In this document: one piece after another, positions 1 through 8,702 of the stretch
How the letters are laid out: every line of letters starts with the position of its first letter
Numbering within the stretch: position 1 is the stretch's first letter
From: Pseudomonadota bacterium
Lineage (GTDB): Bacteria; Pseudomonadota; Gammaproteobacteria; Pseudomonadales; Oceanobacteraceae
DNA length: 64,000 bases
Direction of reading: 5' to 3'
Assembly (NCBI GenBank): GCA_030145845.1
Contig: JAIXHJ010000016.1
Span: forward strand, 42,494-106,493
Notes under the pieces: generated by a model
Seen by the model: the letters and a program-made list of their open reading frames with translations, nothing else
Databases searched by the model: none
What the model was told of the DNA's origin: nothing
Program-made: the position numbers and the translations under genes

Positions 1-499
1 GCGGTCCCTGAGTGGCCGCATACACACCAAATTCACTCACCGGCTGAGCAATCTGCTGTGCCGCTTCAATTAACTTCATACGCAGGCCTTCGTCATACGG
101 ATGCGTCAGATCAATATGATCCAGTGGGCGGAATTCACCATCAAAAAAGGTACCTTCCCGCCCCCAGGTGTAATCAACAACCTGATGCGGCACAGCAATC
201 ACCCCGGACTGCATGACCGGATGAATGCCACCAACCGCATTCACTGCAATAATGGCATCCGCTCCCAGTTCCTTTAACGCCAGCAGGTTAGCGCGGTAAT
301 TGATTTTGTGTGGCGGCAAGGCATGCGGATGGCCATGACGGGCGAGAAAGAGCACCTCTTTACCAGCCCAGACTCCTTCCTGCACTGGCCCCGAAGGCTG
401 GCCCAGTGCTGTCATCACATCATGGGTCGCATGAATTTCCGGACCGTCCAGCTGTGTCAGACCGGTCCCGCCAATGATGGCTATTTTATTGAACGTCAT
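1..499 (-). CDS. S-methyl-5'-thioinosine / methylthioadenosine phosphorylase (3' part cut by window edge)
   Basis: Phosphorolysis of a methylthio-nucleoside to the free base and 5-methylthioribose-1-phosphate, in the cytosolic polyamine and methionine salvage route. The translation opens with the PNP/MTAP family phosphate-binding start (KIAIIGGTGL). It continues with the family motifs FLARHGH and ANLLALKELGADAIIAVNAVGG, and runs off the window after about 166 residues. The start is the ATG at 497-499. In Pseudomonas aeruginosa the gene beside nagZ-psrA-lexA encodes a methylthioinosine phosphorylase (PA3004), so synteny favours the inosine-specific enzyme. Substrate specificity cannot be decided from this part alone. 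It lies 19 bp downstream of nagZ on the same strand and is probably co-transcribed. Confidence 0.85.
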   Translation of the reverse strand, partial: MTFNKIAIIGGTGLTQLDGPEIHATHDVMTALGQPSGPVQEGVWAGKEVLFLARHGHPHALPPHKINYRANLLALKELGADAIIAVNAVGGIHPVMQSGVIAVPHQVVDYTWGREGTFFDGEFRPLDHIDLTHPYDEGLRMKLIEAAQQIAQPVSEFGVYAATQGP

Positions 500-518
500 A
501 AATTACCGTATGAGAAAA

Positions 519-1538
519 TCAGGAATACAGGGCAAGACCCAGCGCTGCCCGTTGCGCAGCAATCTGCTGCTCAACAGCAGCACCAGGCAGGTCACCCTGC
601 AGGAAACTGAGGTCCAGCGGCTGATGCTGACCGGCTTCATGTTCCCGGCGGACCGCATCCACCACCTGCTGTGCGCCGGCCGGATTATTACAGACAACCA
701 GCGCATTGGCACCGGCTCTGGCCGCGGCCACCGCACGCGCCGCATACCCACCGGCACTGGCCGCACCGGCCATGGTCAGGTCATCACTGAAAATAATGCC
801 GCCAAAACCCAGCTGGCGGCGCAGAATATCCTGCAGCCAGTGCGCCGAAAAGCCAGCGGTATTCTGTGCATCCACCGCATCATAAATCACATGTGCCGGC
901 ATAATACCGGCCAGCAGACCGGCATCCATCAGCTCACGGAACGGCCGCATATCGTATTCCAGCTCAGCTAACGGGCGCGGGTCACGTGGCAGATCAACAT
1001 GAGAGTCTGCCACCACCGCCCCATGGCCGGGAAAATGTTTGCCCACCGCCGCCATGCCGGCAGACTGCATACCACGCACGAACGCCCCCGCCAGACGGAT
1101 AACCGTTGCCGCATCGTGAGCGAAGGCGCGGTCGCCGATCACCCGCGACCGGTCACGTTCAATATCCAGCACCGGCGCAAAACTCAGGTGCACCCCCTGG
1201 GCGCGGACTTCCGCCGCCATCAGCCAGCCGAGCTGCTCAGCTCTCTGCTCAGCGGCAGACGCGTCATCACGGTAAGCGGCTTCCAGTGCCATCATCGCCG
1301 GCAGCCGGCTGAAGCCGGTTTTGAAACGCTGTACCCGACCACCTTCCTGATCGACGCACAACAGCAGATCAGGCCGCAGCGCACGGATCTCTGCACTCAG
1401 CTGGCGCAGCTGCTGCGGCGACTCGTAATTACGGGAAAAAAGGATCAGACCACTGAGCTCCGGCTGCAGCAGGAAGTCACGGTCAGCAGCGCTCAGAACG
1501 GTACCTTCGATATCGGCAATCACGCCCAGCGCGGACAT
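519..1538 (-). CDS. nagZ: Beta-N-acetylhexosaminidase NagZ (GH3)
   Basis: Cytosolic glycosidase that removes GlcNAc from 1,6-anhydro-muropeptides during peptidoglycan recycling. Seen over 339 residues: the VDQEGGRVQRF segment near residue 62, KHFPGHG near 167-173, the DSH loop at 178-180 that supplies the acid/base His, and FSDDL near 250-254 with the nucleophile Asp. An in-frame start five codons upstream (1553) is possible. I prefer the ATG at 1536-1538 because it overlaps the upstream stop codon as TAATG, a translational coupling arrangement. There is no signal peptide, as expected. The gene lies directly downstream of a YkuD-family gene, and both fit one muropeptide-recycling unit. Confidence 0.95.
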   Translation of the reverse strand: MSALGVIADIEGTVLSAADRDFLLQPELSGLILFSRNYESPQQLRQLSAEIRALRPDLLLCVDQEGGRVQRFKTGFSRLPAMMALEAAYRDDASAAEQRAEQLGWLMAAEVRAQGVHLSFAPVLDIERDRSRVIGDRAFAHDAATVIRLAGAFVRGMQSAGMAAVGKHFPGHGAVVADSHVDLPRDPRPLAELEYDMRPFRELMDAGLLAGIMPAHVIYDAVDAQNTAGFSAHWLQDILRRQLGFGGIIFSDDLTMAGAASAGGYAARAVAAARAGANALVVCNNPAGAQQVVDAVRREHEAGQHQPLDLSFLQGDLPGAAVEQQIAAQRAALGLALYS

Positions 1539-2098
1539 TACAGAACCCGGCATGGAATCCTCGACAGACTGTGTTCCTGAATCCAGACCTTAGTATCCGG
1601 AGCAACCAGCTCTGACAGCTCAATGACGTCACGGTTACGCATGCGGATACAGCCGTGCGACAGAGGCTGCCCCACCGGCTCAGAATCCGGCGTACCGTGG
1701 ATATAAATATAGCGGCGCATGGAATCGACATTGCCCATGCGGTTAAAACCGATTTCCATCCCCTGCAGCCACAGGATACGGCTCAGAATCCAGTCACGTC
1801 CGGGGCAGGCCTGAGCCAGCCCGGCAGAATAAATTTCCCCGGTGGGGCGGCGCCCGGCAAACACCGTATTTTCAGCCAGACCACGCCCGATGCAGGCGCG
1901 GATGCGGTGCCAGCCCCGAGGGGTTTTGCCCGAACCATTCTGCTCACCGGCACCATTCAGTGCCGTTGAAACCGGGTATTGCCGGCAGTCACCGGCCATT
2001 GAAATCCTGAGCACCTGATCACTGATGGATATTTCAATCAGGGGAGTCTCAGCTATGGCATGCATCTGACCCTGCGGCCGCGCTGTCGCCTGCGACAT
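1538..2098 (-). CDS. YkuD-fold L,D-transpeptidase/L,D-carboxypeptidase without signal peptide
   Basis: 186 residues with one YkuD catalytic domain. Catalytic-type His134 (IYIHGT) and the SHGCIRM motif with Cys150 are both present. The N-terminus has no signal peptide, lipobox or membrane helix, so the protein is predicted to stay in the cytosol. Most YkuD proteins crosslink peptidoglycan in the periplasm. A cytosolic subgroup typified by Acinetobacter ElsL is instead an L,D-carboxypeptidase that trims recycled tetrapeptides to tripeptides. The overlap with nagZ (TAATG) supports the recycling role. The family assignment is firm; the reaction is an inference from localisation and context. Confidence 0.85.
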   Translation of the reverse strand: MSQATARPQGQMHAIAETPLIEISISDQVLRISMAGDCRQYPVSTALNGAGEQNGSGKTPRGWHRIRACIGRGLAENTVFAGRRPTGEIYSAGLAQACPGRDWILSRILWLQGMEIGFNRMGNVDSMRRYIYIHGTPDSEPVGQPLSHGCIRMRNRDVIELSELVAPDTKVWIQEHSLSRIPCRVL

Positions 2099-2149
2099 AA
2101 AATTCCGTCCACTGTTTACACTCTATGCCGGTAACCGATCATTCCGGCT

Positions 2150-2794
2150 TCAGTCGTCCTGGTGCGGTGCATTCAGGCCCGAGGCCAGGAACGGAATCAG
2201 TTTACCAATAACCTGAGTAATATCAGAGCCCTTACCAAGGTCGTGTTCCGCCATGGCCGTCAGGGAATCGGCGGTCGATAAGGTAAAGACCGTGGCGCCG
2301 AGCATAAAGTGGATGCGCCAGAAACGGTCTTCGTCTGACAGTTCCGGCGTCGCCGCGGACATCAGACGCATATAGCTTTTGAACACATCACCGTATTCAC
2401 GCTGCAGGAAGCGGCGCAGATGCCCCTGCCCCTGGGTGTAAGCCAGGCCCAGCAGACGCATAAAAATGCCCAGCCGGCGCGGACTGTCACGCCCGGCCAG
2501 CAGCGCCGTCTGCGACAGAATCATCAGCAAGGTCTGCAGATCCGGTACCTTACCCGGCAGGCCGGTTTCCAGTTGTTCCAGCTGCTGCTTCAGACTTTCG
2601 CTGAACGGGCCGAGAAAACGCGCAAATACCGCCTGAATCAGTTCCTTTTTGGAACCAAAGTGATAATTCACAGCCGCCAGGTTTACCCCGGCTTTAGTGG
2701 TAATATTCCGCAGCGAGGTTTCCGCAAAGCCCTTTTCTGAAAACAGCTCCTCCGCTGCATTAAGGATGCTTTTCGCCGTATCTTTCTGTGCCAT
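2150..2794 (-). CDS. psrA: TetR-family regulator PsrA
   Basis: 214-residue TetR-type repressor. Residues 1-55 form the helix-turn-helix domain (ETSLRNITTKAGVNLAAVNYHF), and the rest is the ligand-binding helical domain. The N-terminus closely resembles Pseudomonas PsrA, a sensor of long-chain fatty acyl ligands that represses itself and fadBA. The start is taken at MAQKDT (ATG 2792-2794); an upstream in-frame extension to 2899 would read through the operator region and looks spurious. It is divergent from lexA, as in Pseudomonas. A matching operator lies upstream of this gene, and a second one lies before the fadB gene of this window. Confidence 0.9.
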   Translation of the reverse strand: MAQKDTAKSILNAAEELFSEKGFAETSLRNITTKAGVNLAAVNYHFGSKKELIQAVFARFLGPFSESLKQQLEQLETGLPGKVPDLQTLLMILSQTALLAGRDSPRRLGIFMRLLGLAYTQGQGHLRRFLQREYGDVFKSYMRLMSAATPELSDEDRFWRIHFMLGATVFTLSTADSLTAMAEHDLGKGSDITQVIGKLIPFLASGLNAPHQDD

Positions 2795-2852
2795 AAACTC
2801 CGGATATCCAGCCACATGGCGACCCTTGGGCCAGCCATACCAAAACAAGTGT

Positions 2853-2870
2853 TTCAAACATACGTTTAAA
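2853..2870 (-). promoter_or_regulatory. Predicted PsrA operator (autoregulation)
   Basis: Imperfect inverted repeat TTCAAAC-N4-GTTTAAA, 59 bp upstream of the psrA start. It fits the described PsrA core (G/C)AAAC-N2-4-GTTT(G/C) with one deviation in the second arm. The same architecture occurs upstream of fadB at 55005-55022. No binding was tested. Confidence 0.65.
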
Positions 2871-2990
2871 ACGAACTGAAGGCAACCTTCACACTGCACT
2901 CAGCTCCCTTCTGACCGCTTTGGTCCTGTATTCCTGAACATTCCTTCATAAATTTGTCGCAGACAAAAAAGGTTTACACCAGAAAAAATA

Positions 2991-3006
2991 CTGTATACAT
3001 TTACAG
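2991..3006 (+). promoter_or_regulatory. LexA box 1 (SOS operator)
   Basis: CTGTATACATTTACAG matches the CTG-N10-CAG SOS consensus with the preferred TA-rich centre. It overlaps a plausible -10 element of the lexA promoter and lies 34 bp before the lexA ATG. Confidence 0.9.
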
Positions 3007-3009
3007 CCA

Positions 3010-3025
3010 CTGTATGGATTAACAG
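3010..3025 (+). promoter_or_regulatory. LexA box 2 (SOS operator)
   Basis: CTGTATGGATTAACAG is a second CTG-N10-CAG element, 3 bp after box 1 and 15 bp before the lexA ATG. Tandem boxes are typical of lexA autoregulation and give tight repression. Confidence 0.85.
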
Positions 3026-3039
3026 ACTGGATAAGCATC

Positions 3040-3639
3040 ATGATCAAGCTCACCGCCCGCCAGCAGCAGGTACTCGACTTCATCCGCACCGCGCTGGATG
3101 AAACCGGTTTTCCGCCGACCCGGGCAGAAATTGCCGCCGAGCTCGGCTTCCGCTCACCGAATGCCGCCGAAGAACATCTGAAGGCGCTGGCGCGTAAGGG
3201 AGCCATTGAAATTATGCCGGGTGCTTCCCGTGGTCTGCGTATCATTGAAGAAGAACAGCCTGGCCTGCCGATTATTGGCCGCGTCGCCGCCGGTGAGCCC
3301 ATCCTTGCTCAGGAACATATCGAAGATTATCTGCAGATCCCGGTCAGTTTTTTCCGTCCGGCTGCCGACTTCCTGCTTGAAGTACACGGCGACAGTATGA
3401 AGAAAATCGGCATTATGGATGGCGACTATATCGCTGTGCACAAGGCGGACACCGCCCGCAATGGCGAGATCGTCGTTGCCCGGGTTGATGATGAAGTCAC
3501 CGTCAAACGCTATGAGAAAAAACGCAGCCAGATCGTCCTGTGGCCGGAGAACGATGACTTCCAGCCCATTGAAGTCGACCTGCGTGAACATGAATTTGCT
3601 ATCGAAGGTCTCTACGTCGGCGTCATCCGCCGCAGCTGA
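3040..3639 (+). CDS. lexA: SOS repressor LexA
   Basis: 199-residue repressor and self-cleaving serine protease. Residues 1-65 are the winged helix ([21 protein letters not shown]). The cleavage bond is Ala84-Gly85 in RVAAGEP. The catalytic dyad is Ser119 (HGDSM) and Lys156 (VTVKRYE). RecA filaments trigger cleavage after DNA damage. Two LexA boxes directly upstream show autoregulation. sulA follows 21 bp downstream, so both genes are one SOS transcription unit. Confidence 0.98.
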   Translation: MIKLTARQQQVLDFIRTALDETGFPPTRAEIAAELGFRSPNAAEEHLKALARKGAIEIMPGASRGLRIIEEEQPGLPIIGRVAAGEPILAQEHIEDYLQIPVSFFRPAADFLLEVHGDSMKKIGIMDGDYIAVHKADTARNGEIVVARVDDEVTVKRYEKKRSQIVLWPENDDFQPIEVDLREHEFAIEGLYVGVIRRS

Positions 3640-3660
3640 GACACCACCGGGGGGATCGTT

Positions 3661-4113
3661 ATGCGTCAGTTAGCACTTGGAATGGAAGAACCCGGCCTGT
3701 CGCTGGCCAGCCAGCCGATGACCACCACCAGCACCAGACCCTTCGCACCGGCCGCCGCTTCCGGCAGCCTCACCGAAGTGATCGTCAGTGACGAAGGTGC
3801 TATCCAGCCGCTGCAACTTTTACCGCTGTTGGCTCACTGCAGCGCTCAGGAGCGCTGGCTGATGTGGCTCAGCCCCAACCGGCCGATGAACAAACACTGG
3901 CTGGCAAGCATGGGACTGGCTCATTCCCCGGTTATTCATCTGGACCTGTGCCAGGACACCCAGCTGGCACTGTGCTGCAAGGTACTGGCCGCCGCTAACA
4001 GCCATATGATCATTGAATGGCAGGGCCCCCTGAGCCGTGGACAGCGTCAGCAGATCCGCCAGCAGGCCAGACAGAGTGGCAGCCATGTGGTACTGATTCA
4101 GCGCGACTACTGA
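3661..4113 (+). CDS. sulA: SulA-like SOS cell-division inhibitor
   Basis: 150-residue protein with the SulA/RecA-like fold signature: LLAHCSAQERWLMWLSPNRPMNKHWLASMGL, then a hydrophobic strand and IIEWQGPLSRGQRQQIRQQARQSG. SulA blocks FtsZ polymerisation to delay division during DNA damage. It lies 21 bp behind lexA and in front of a terminator, as in Pseudomonas, so it should be LexA-controlled. The first 40 residues are low in complexity (Thr, Ala, Pro) and probably disordered. The ORF opens at an ATG without a clear in-frame alternative. Confidence 0.88.
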   Translation: MRQLALGMEEPGLSLASQPMTTTSTRPFAPAAASGSLTEVIVSDEGAIQPLQLLPLLAHCSAQERWLMWLSPNRPMNKHWLASMGLAHSPVIHLDLCQDTQLALCCKVLAAANSHMIIEWQGPLSRGQRQQIRQQARQSGSHVVLIQRDY

Positions 4114-4125
4114 TCCTCCTCAAAC

Positions 4126-4157
4126 AAAAAAGCCCTGACACAGTCAGGGCTTTTTTT
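4126..4157 (+). terminator. Bidirectional terminator after lexA-sulA
   Basis: Stem AGCCCTGAC / GTCAGGGCT with a 3-nt loop, flanked by A6 on the left and T7 on the right, so it can serve both sulA and the convergent gene at 4173-4424. Confidence 0.9.
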
Positions 4158-4172
4158 ATCCACCAGCGGCCA

Positions 4173-4424
4173 TCAGTGCAGACGCTGCTCATATTCCGGG
4201 GTATCAAAATCGTCCCGTTCCACTTCCATCCCGGATAACTCACCGACCTTACGCACGCCCGCTTCCAGCATGACCCGTGCGACGTCCATATGATGCGCCT
4301 GCAGACTGGCTTTGGCGTCATCTGAAAAGTGAATGGACACCAGCGCATCGCCGTCTTCGTCATCCGCGCGACGCAGTGCAATGTCACCGTTGGAAAGTTC
4401 TACGATCTCAAAAAAGCGTGCCAT
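4173..4424 (-). CDS. Conserved small hypothetical protein
   Basis: 83 residues, acidic, cytosolic in appearance (no signal or membrane segment). Likely alpha/beta with a charged middle (RRADDEDGDALVSIHFSDD). I do not recognise a function. It has normal codon usage for the region, ends next to a good terminator, and follows the DUF6586-like gene on the same strand. Homologues of this type appear beside lexA-sulA in related bacteria, so it is probably real. Confidence 0.7.
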   Translation of the reverse strand: MARFFEIVELSNGDIALRRADDEDGDALVSIHFSDDAKASLQAHHMDVARVMLEAGVRKVGELSGMEVERDDFDTPEYEQRLH

Positions 4425-4544
4425 ATCCGCCTCTCAAAACTGGGCGCGCGAGTGTATCACAGTCAGTCTGCAATATCTCAGGGCTCACACAGAACAGTTG
4501 GGAATAAAAAGTGAATTTATAGAACTTGCTGCGGGAAATGAAAA

Positions 4545-5006
4545 TCAGCTTTCCTGCCGGTTTTCACGCTGTGCATCAATCAGCCGGCTCAGTTCCTGCC
4601 ACCACTGAATAACCGGGGAAGAAGAAGATTCCTGCGCCAGACTGATACGGCCGGGCTGCGCCGTTACCGCTGCATTCACGGCATCCGGCTGTTGCTGTGC
4701 CGGCACGGCAGCCAGCATCTGTGTCAACCAGGAAAAGGGCTTGTCAGCCAGCTGGCTGAGTTCGCGCATTTCGCCGGTCACCATCGGCGCCCGCTGCAGC
4801 AGATCCTGCAGCGAAGTCACAGGTTCACGGAAGGACACCATATCGCCCAGCTCCTGCAGATAAGAGCGCCAGGCGTCAGCCAGCTGATACAGGGCACTTT
4901 CCTCCAGCGCACGGCCGAGCACGGCATCAGCAGCCTGCTCACGCTGCGTGAGCAGCAGGCGGCACTGATACAGCTTCTGATTGGTGAATCCGATCCACTG
5001 TGACAT
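4545..5006 (-). CDS. DUF6586-like protein
   Basis: 153 residues, predicted mostly alpha-helical and soluble (FTNQKLYQCRLLLTQREQA, then SALYQLADAWRSYLQELGD). It resembles the short helical proteins found near lexA/topA in Pseudomonas, annotated as DUF6586. Function unknown. It lies 10 bp after the YfaZ-like barrel gene and on the same strand. Confidence 0.7.
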   Translation of the reverse strand: MSQWIGFTNQKLYQCRLLLTQREQAADAVLGRALEESALYQLADAWRSYLQELGDMVSFREPVTSLQDLLQRAPMVTGEMRELSQLADKPFSWLTQMLAAVPAQQQPDAVNAAVTAQPGRISLAQESSSSPVIQWWQELSRLIDAQRENRQES

Positions 5007-5016
5007 ACAGACAACC

Positions 5017-5607
5017 TCAGAAGTCGATGGTCACACCAACATGACCACCATCACCCAGCTTGTAGCGCTTGTCGACGTCTTCAAACCGGATACCGTTGTA
5101 ACGGTAGCCGGCATAAATACGCGCGGTCGGCAGCAATGCAAACTGGAAACGCAGATCGGAGGCGATCATGTTCTCGGCATCGGCAAAGGAAATCACCGGT
5201 GGTGCATAGTAACCATAACCAGCCACACTCAGATCCGGCGCGGCCGGGAAGCTGTAACGGAAGAAACCACCGACACCCAGCGCAACACCGCTGTAATCGT
5301 CATAGCGGTCGGAATTATCCGTGGTAAAAGCGAATAATTTAGCCCCCACACCAATGTACAGGTTGCTGGTTGACGGACGCACGTCCACCACATGCAGACC
5401 AGCCGATACCATTTCACCTTTGTCGTCATCGTACAGACCAGCCAGGCTGATATGCAGGCCACTGCCCATCTGGGTGGCGTCATAGCCGATCCGGGCAACA
5501 TCGTTGGACAGGCTGATATCGAGAGAACCACCGGCCAGTGCCGAAGGTGTCAGAGAAACAAGAGCGGAAGTCAGAGTGCCCAGAATAACAGCACGGGTCG
5601 TTTTCAT
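5017..5607 (-). CDS. YfaZ-family outer-membrane protein
   Basis: 196 residues. Signal peptide in residues 1-25 (MKTTRAVILGTLTSALVSL, cleavage near SALA-GG), followed by amphipathic beta-strand repeats with Gly- and Tyr-rich turns and a C-terminal Phe (VGVTIDF) typical of outer-membrane barrels. The pattern GGFFRYSFPAAPDLSVAGYGYYAPPVISF fits YfaZ-family porin-like proteins. The ATG at 5605-5607 is chosen because it starts the signal peptide; a longer ORF to 5682 would add an unlikely N-terminus. Role unknown. Confidence 0.8.
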   Translation of the reverse strand: MKTTRAVILGTLTSALVSLTPSALAGGSLDISLSNDVARIGYDATQMGSGLHISLAGLYDDDKGEMVSAGLHVVDVRPSTSNLYIGVGAKLFAFTTDNSDRYDDYSGVALGVGGFFRYSFPAAPDLSVAGYGYYAPPVISFADAENMIASDLRFQFALLPTARIYAGYRYNGIRFEDVDKRYKLGDGGHVGVTIDF

Positions 5608-5680
5608 ATGAGTCCCCAATTGCAGATACGGAATACGACAGAACACCATCGCGCAATAAATTCGCAGCGATAATAACAGC

Positions 5681-5711
5681 ACGGCGGCAGCGGTGAAACC
5701 GCTGCCGCCGT
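5681..5711 (-). terminator. Strong hairpin downstream of htpG
   Basis: A 13-bp perfect GC-rich stem (ACGGCGGCAGCGG paired with its complement) with a 5-nt loop, 35 bp past the htpG stop. No long T-run follows, so it may be a weak or Rho-assisted terminator, or an mRNA 3' stabiliser. Confidence 0.6.
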
Positions 5712-5745
5712 TACCTCTGCGTATTGTGACAGCAGAGCCGGGGAA

Positions 5746-7647
5746 TTAACTCATCAGGTCCAGCAACAGTTTGTTCAGTCGTGCAACATACTGTGCCGGA
5801 TCTTTCAGCTGACTGCCTTCGGCCAGACGCGCCTGGGCATAAATTACCTGACCCAGTTCGGCGAAGCGGTCTTCACTCTGCTCTTTATCGAGCCGCTCAA
5901 TCAGCGGGTGCGACGGATTAATTTCCAGCGTGTTCTCCGGCTCCGGCAGAGGCTGACCGGCCGCTTCCATCAGCCGGCGCATATGTCCGCCCATATCGTA
6001 CTGGCCAACCACCATACAGGCCGGTGAATCGGTCAGACGGGAGCTGACGCGGACGTGTTTGACCTCCGCTTCCAGTACCTTCTGCAGACGTTCAACCAGA
6101 TCTTTATGGCTTTCTTCCAGCGCTTTCTGCTGTTCTTTTTCGGACTCATCCGCCAGCTCATCCAGATCCAGTTCACCCTTGGTAACATCCTGGAAAACCT
6201 TGCCATCAAAATCGGTCAGATGACCAACCATCCACTCATCCACGCGATCAGTCAGCAGCAGAACTTCCACGCCCTTGGTGCGGAAATATTCCAGATGCGG
6301 ACTACTGGCCACGGCCGCGTAGCTGTCGCCGGTGATGTAGTAAATCTTCTTCTGCCCTTCACGCATACGGGCAATATAATCGTCGAGGCTGACGTTCTGC
6401 GTCTCACCATCGCTTTGGGTGGTGGCAAAACGGAACAGCTTCGCGACTTTTTCGCGGTTGGCAAAATCTTCCGCCGGACCTTCTTTCAGGACTTCACCGA
6501 ATTCATCCCAGAAGGTCTGGTATTTTTCCGGCTCGTTCTTCGCCAGTTTTTCCAGCGAGTCCAGTACCCGCTTCACCAGCGCACTGCGCAGACTGTCGAC
6601 CTGCTTGTCTTTCTGCAGGATTTCACGCGACACGTTCAGTGACAGATCGTTGGAATCCAGCACACCTTTGACGAAACGCAGATAGAGCGGCAGGAACTGT
6701 TCGGCGTCATCCATGATAAAGACACGCTGCACATACAGTTTCAGACCGCGGGTTGCATCACGGTTCCAGATATCGAACGGTGCCTTGGACGGGATATACA
6801 GCAGGCTGGTGTAATCCAGTTTGCCTTCCACCCGGTTATGCATCCACAGCAGCGGATCATTCCAGTCATGAGAGACGTGTTTGTAGAACTCTTTATATTC
6901 GTCGTCGTTCAGATCACTTTTTGCCCGGGTCCACAGTGCTTTGGCTTCGTTGACGGCTTCCGGGATTTTTTTCTTGTCCCCTTCCGCATCATCTTCGCTG
7001 ACTTCCTGTGGCAGATACACAGGGACAGCAATATGATCTGAATACTTTTTAATCAGCGAACGCAGACGGAAGTTATCGGCAAATTCTTCTTCACCGTCTT
7101 TCAGGTGCAGCGTAATACGGGTACCACGGCTGGCTTTGTCGATATTTTCCAGAGTGAACTCACCTTCACCGGCTGATTGCCAGCGCACACCGGCAGCCGC
7201 ATCATCACCGGCACGGCGGGTTTCCACCGTGACATTATCCGCGACGATAAAGGCGGAATAGAAACCGACACCAAACTGACCGATCAGCTGCGAGTCTTTT
7301 TTATCGTCGCCGCTCAGTTTGCTCAGGAATTCAGCCGTACCGGATTTGGCAATGGTACCCAGATGATTGATCACCTCATCACGGTTCATACCGATGCCGT
7401 TATCTTCAATGGTTACGGTGCGGGCTTCACTGTCAAAATCGATGTGAACGCCAAGATCCGTATCACCTTCAAACAGAGCATCATTTTTCAGTGCCTCGAA
7501 GCGCAGCTTATCGCAGGCATCGGAGGCATTGGAAATCAGCTCCCGCAGAAAGATCTCTTTGTTGGAATACAAAGAGTGAATCATCAGATGCAGCAGTTGC
7601 TTGACTTCGGTCTTGAAGCCGAGGGTTTCTTTGCTGGCTGCGGTCAT
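5746..7647 (-). CDS. htpG: Molecular chaperone HtpG (Hsp90)
   Basis: 633-residue bacterial Hsp90. The N-terminal GHKL ATPase has [19 protein letters not shown] and [11 protein letters not shown]. The middle domain has [27 protein letters not shown], and the C-terminal dimer domain starts near residue 500. The start [11 protein letters not shown] follows an AAAGGAG ribosome site; the longer ORF to 7749 would read through the promoter. A sigma-32 type promoter lies 44 bp upstream. Length and motifs are complete. Confidence 0.98.
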   Translation of the reverse strand: MTAASKETLGFKTEVKQLLHLMIHSLYSNKEIFLRELISNASDACDKLRFEALKNDALFEGDTDLGVHIDFDSEARTVTIEDNGIGMNRDEVINHLGTIAKSGTAEFLSKLSGDDKKDSQLIGQFGVGFYSAFIVADNVTVETRRAGDDAAAGVRWQSAGEGEFTLENIDKASRGTRITLHLKDGEEEFADNFRLRSLIKKYSDHIAVPVYLPQEVSEDDAEGDKKKIPEAVNEAKALWTRAKSDLNDDEYKEFYKHVSHDWNDPLLWMHNRVEGKLDYTSLLYIPSKAPFDIWNRDATRGLKLYVQRVFIMDDAEQFLPLYLRFVKGVLDSNDLSLNVSREILQKDKQVDSLRSALVKRVLDSLEKLAKNEPEKYQTFWDEFGEVLKEGPAEDFANREKVAKLFRFATTQSDGETQNVSLDDYIARMREGQKKIYYITGDSYAAVASSPHLEYFRTKGVEVLLLTDRVDEWMVGHLTDFDGKVFQDVTKGELDLDELADESEKEQQKALEESHKDLVERLQKVLEAEVKHVRVSSRLTDSPACMVVGQYDMGGHMRRLMEAAGQPLPEPENTLEINPSHPLIERLDKEQSEDRFAELGQVIYAQARLAEGSQLKDPAQYVARLNKLLLDLMS

Positions 7648-7690
7648 CTTCTTCTCCTTTACAACGCGCCATAAACAACAGTGTTGCTTA

Positions 7691-7717
7691 ATGGGGGACG
7701 GCGGAATTGTTTTCAAG
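7691..7717 (-). promoter_or_regulatory. Sigma-32 (heat-shock) promoter of htpG
   Basis: Reading on the minus strand: CTTGAAA, 14 bp, then CCCCAT followed by TA. This matches the sigma-32 consensus (CTTGAAA-N11-16-CCCCATNT) in both boxes and spacing, and lies 44 bp before the htpG ATG. Heat induction is inferred. Confidence 0.85.
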
Positions 7718-7785
7718 GGCTGGCACAGCAAGTGTGCACAGCGGACCACAACGGTCCGCCGGAAGATAACGGTATAAAGGAGTGA

Positions 7786-8220
7786 TCAGCGCAACAGCAG
7801 GAAATGTGCGCGGGCGGTGGCGATCGGACTGCTGCGCTCGGTCTGCCAGGCCGTGATCGCCACATTGGCCACCCGCGAGCCCTGGCGCCAGACCTGGCAT
7901 TCCGCAAAGGTATCCTGATGACGCCCGGCGCGCAGATAGTCGAGGGAGAAATCAATCATTTTCGGCAGCGCCGCGGTATCCATGGTCATCATCAGATGCA
8001 GTGAAGCCGACAGTTCCATAAAGCCGCCGATCACCCCACCGTGGATAGCCGGCAGAATCGGGTTGCCGATGTTGTCTTCGTTCTTCGGCAGCTGAAACAG
8101 CACATCCTGACCAAAACGCTGGAACTGCAGGCCGATCAGACCGGCATAAGGAATACTGTCCACCAGCGGCTGGAAATTACCGCTCTGCTGCGCCTGCTGC
8201 AGTACCTTTTCAAAACTCAT
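7786..8220 (-). CDS. PaaI-type hotdog thioesterase
   Basis: 144-residue single hotdog domain. The motif AIHGGVIGGFMELSASLH is the PaaI/4HBT active-site helix region, and the C-terminal strands include VANVAITAW. Such enzymes hydrolyse acyl- or aryl-CoA thioesters in the cytosol; the substrate is not readable here. It overlaps the stop of the upstream hotdog gene by 4 bp (ATGA), so the two are coupled and may form a mixed or paired complex. Confidence 0.85.
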   Translation of the reverse strand: MSFEKVLQQAQQSGNFQPLVDSIPYAGLIGLQFQRFGQDVLFQLPKNEDNIGNPILPAIHGGVIGGFMELSASLHLMMTMDTAALPKMIDFSLDYLRAGRHQDTFAECQVWRQGSRVANVAITAWQTERSSPIATARAHFLLLR

Positions 8221-8702
8221 GCTTCACCCCCTTCAGCATCACCCTGCTCAATACGTGCCCGGAACTCCGGCGGCGTCATATTCTCGCCGATGCGCATAAA
8301 GGTGGCCGAGCATTTGGCCACCAGATCCCGGTCACTCTGCTGGTACACCAGGCATTCGGTAAATACCACGCTGGAAGCAATGCGTACCACGGTCGCTTCT
8401 GCCAGCAGATCCTCACCCGGTTCTGCGGCTTTCATGTAATCCATGCGCAGATCCAGTGTCGGGCACAGTTCAAACCCCGGCAGGACGGAAAACACAGCGG
8501 TGCCGCAGGCAGTATCCATCAGCGTGGTCAGGCTGCCGCCATGGAACACGCCGGTGGCCGGATTGCCGACCGCCTGCTGCTGATAAGGCAGCTTCATAAT
8601 CAGCGTATTGCCTTCGGCGCTGACCACGCTCAGCCCCAGAACCTGGCAATGGCGCAGAGTGGCAACGAAGCGCTCTGCCCGTGTTTTCAGTGATAAGCTC
8701 AT
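8217..8702 (-). CDS. PaaI-type hotdog thioesterase (first of a coupled pair)
   Basis: 161 residues with one 4HBT domain. NPATGVFHGGSLTTLMDTACGTAVF carries the catalytic-type HGG and Asp, and LDLRMDYMKAAEPG the next strand. It is upstream of a second hotdog gene with an ATGA overlap. The substrate is unknown; fatty acyl-CoA or phenylacetyl-CoA type thioesters are typical. It ends in an acidic tail (EQGDAEGGEA). Confidence 0.85.
   Translation of the reverse strand: MSLSLKTRAERFVATLRHCQVLGLSVVSAEGNTLIMKLPYQQQAVGNPATGVFHGGSLTTLMDTACGTAVFSVLPGFELCPTLDLRMDYMKAAEPGEDLLAEATVVRIASSVVFTECLVYQQSDRDLVAKCSATFMRIGENMTPPEFRARIEQGDAEGGEA

Noticed and set aside
474..971. 165-codon plus-strand ORF at the start of the window
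   Set aside because: Antisense to nagZ, no domain.
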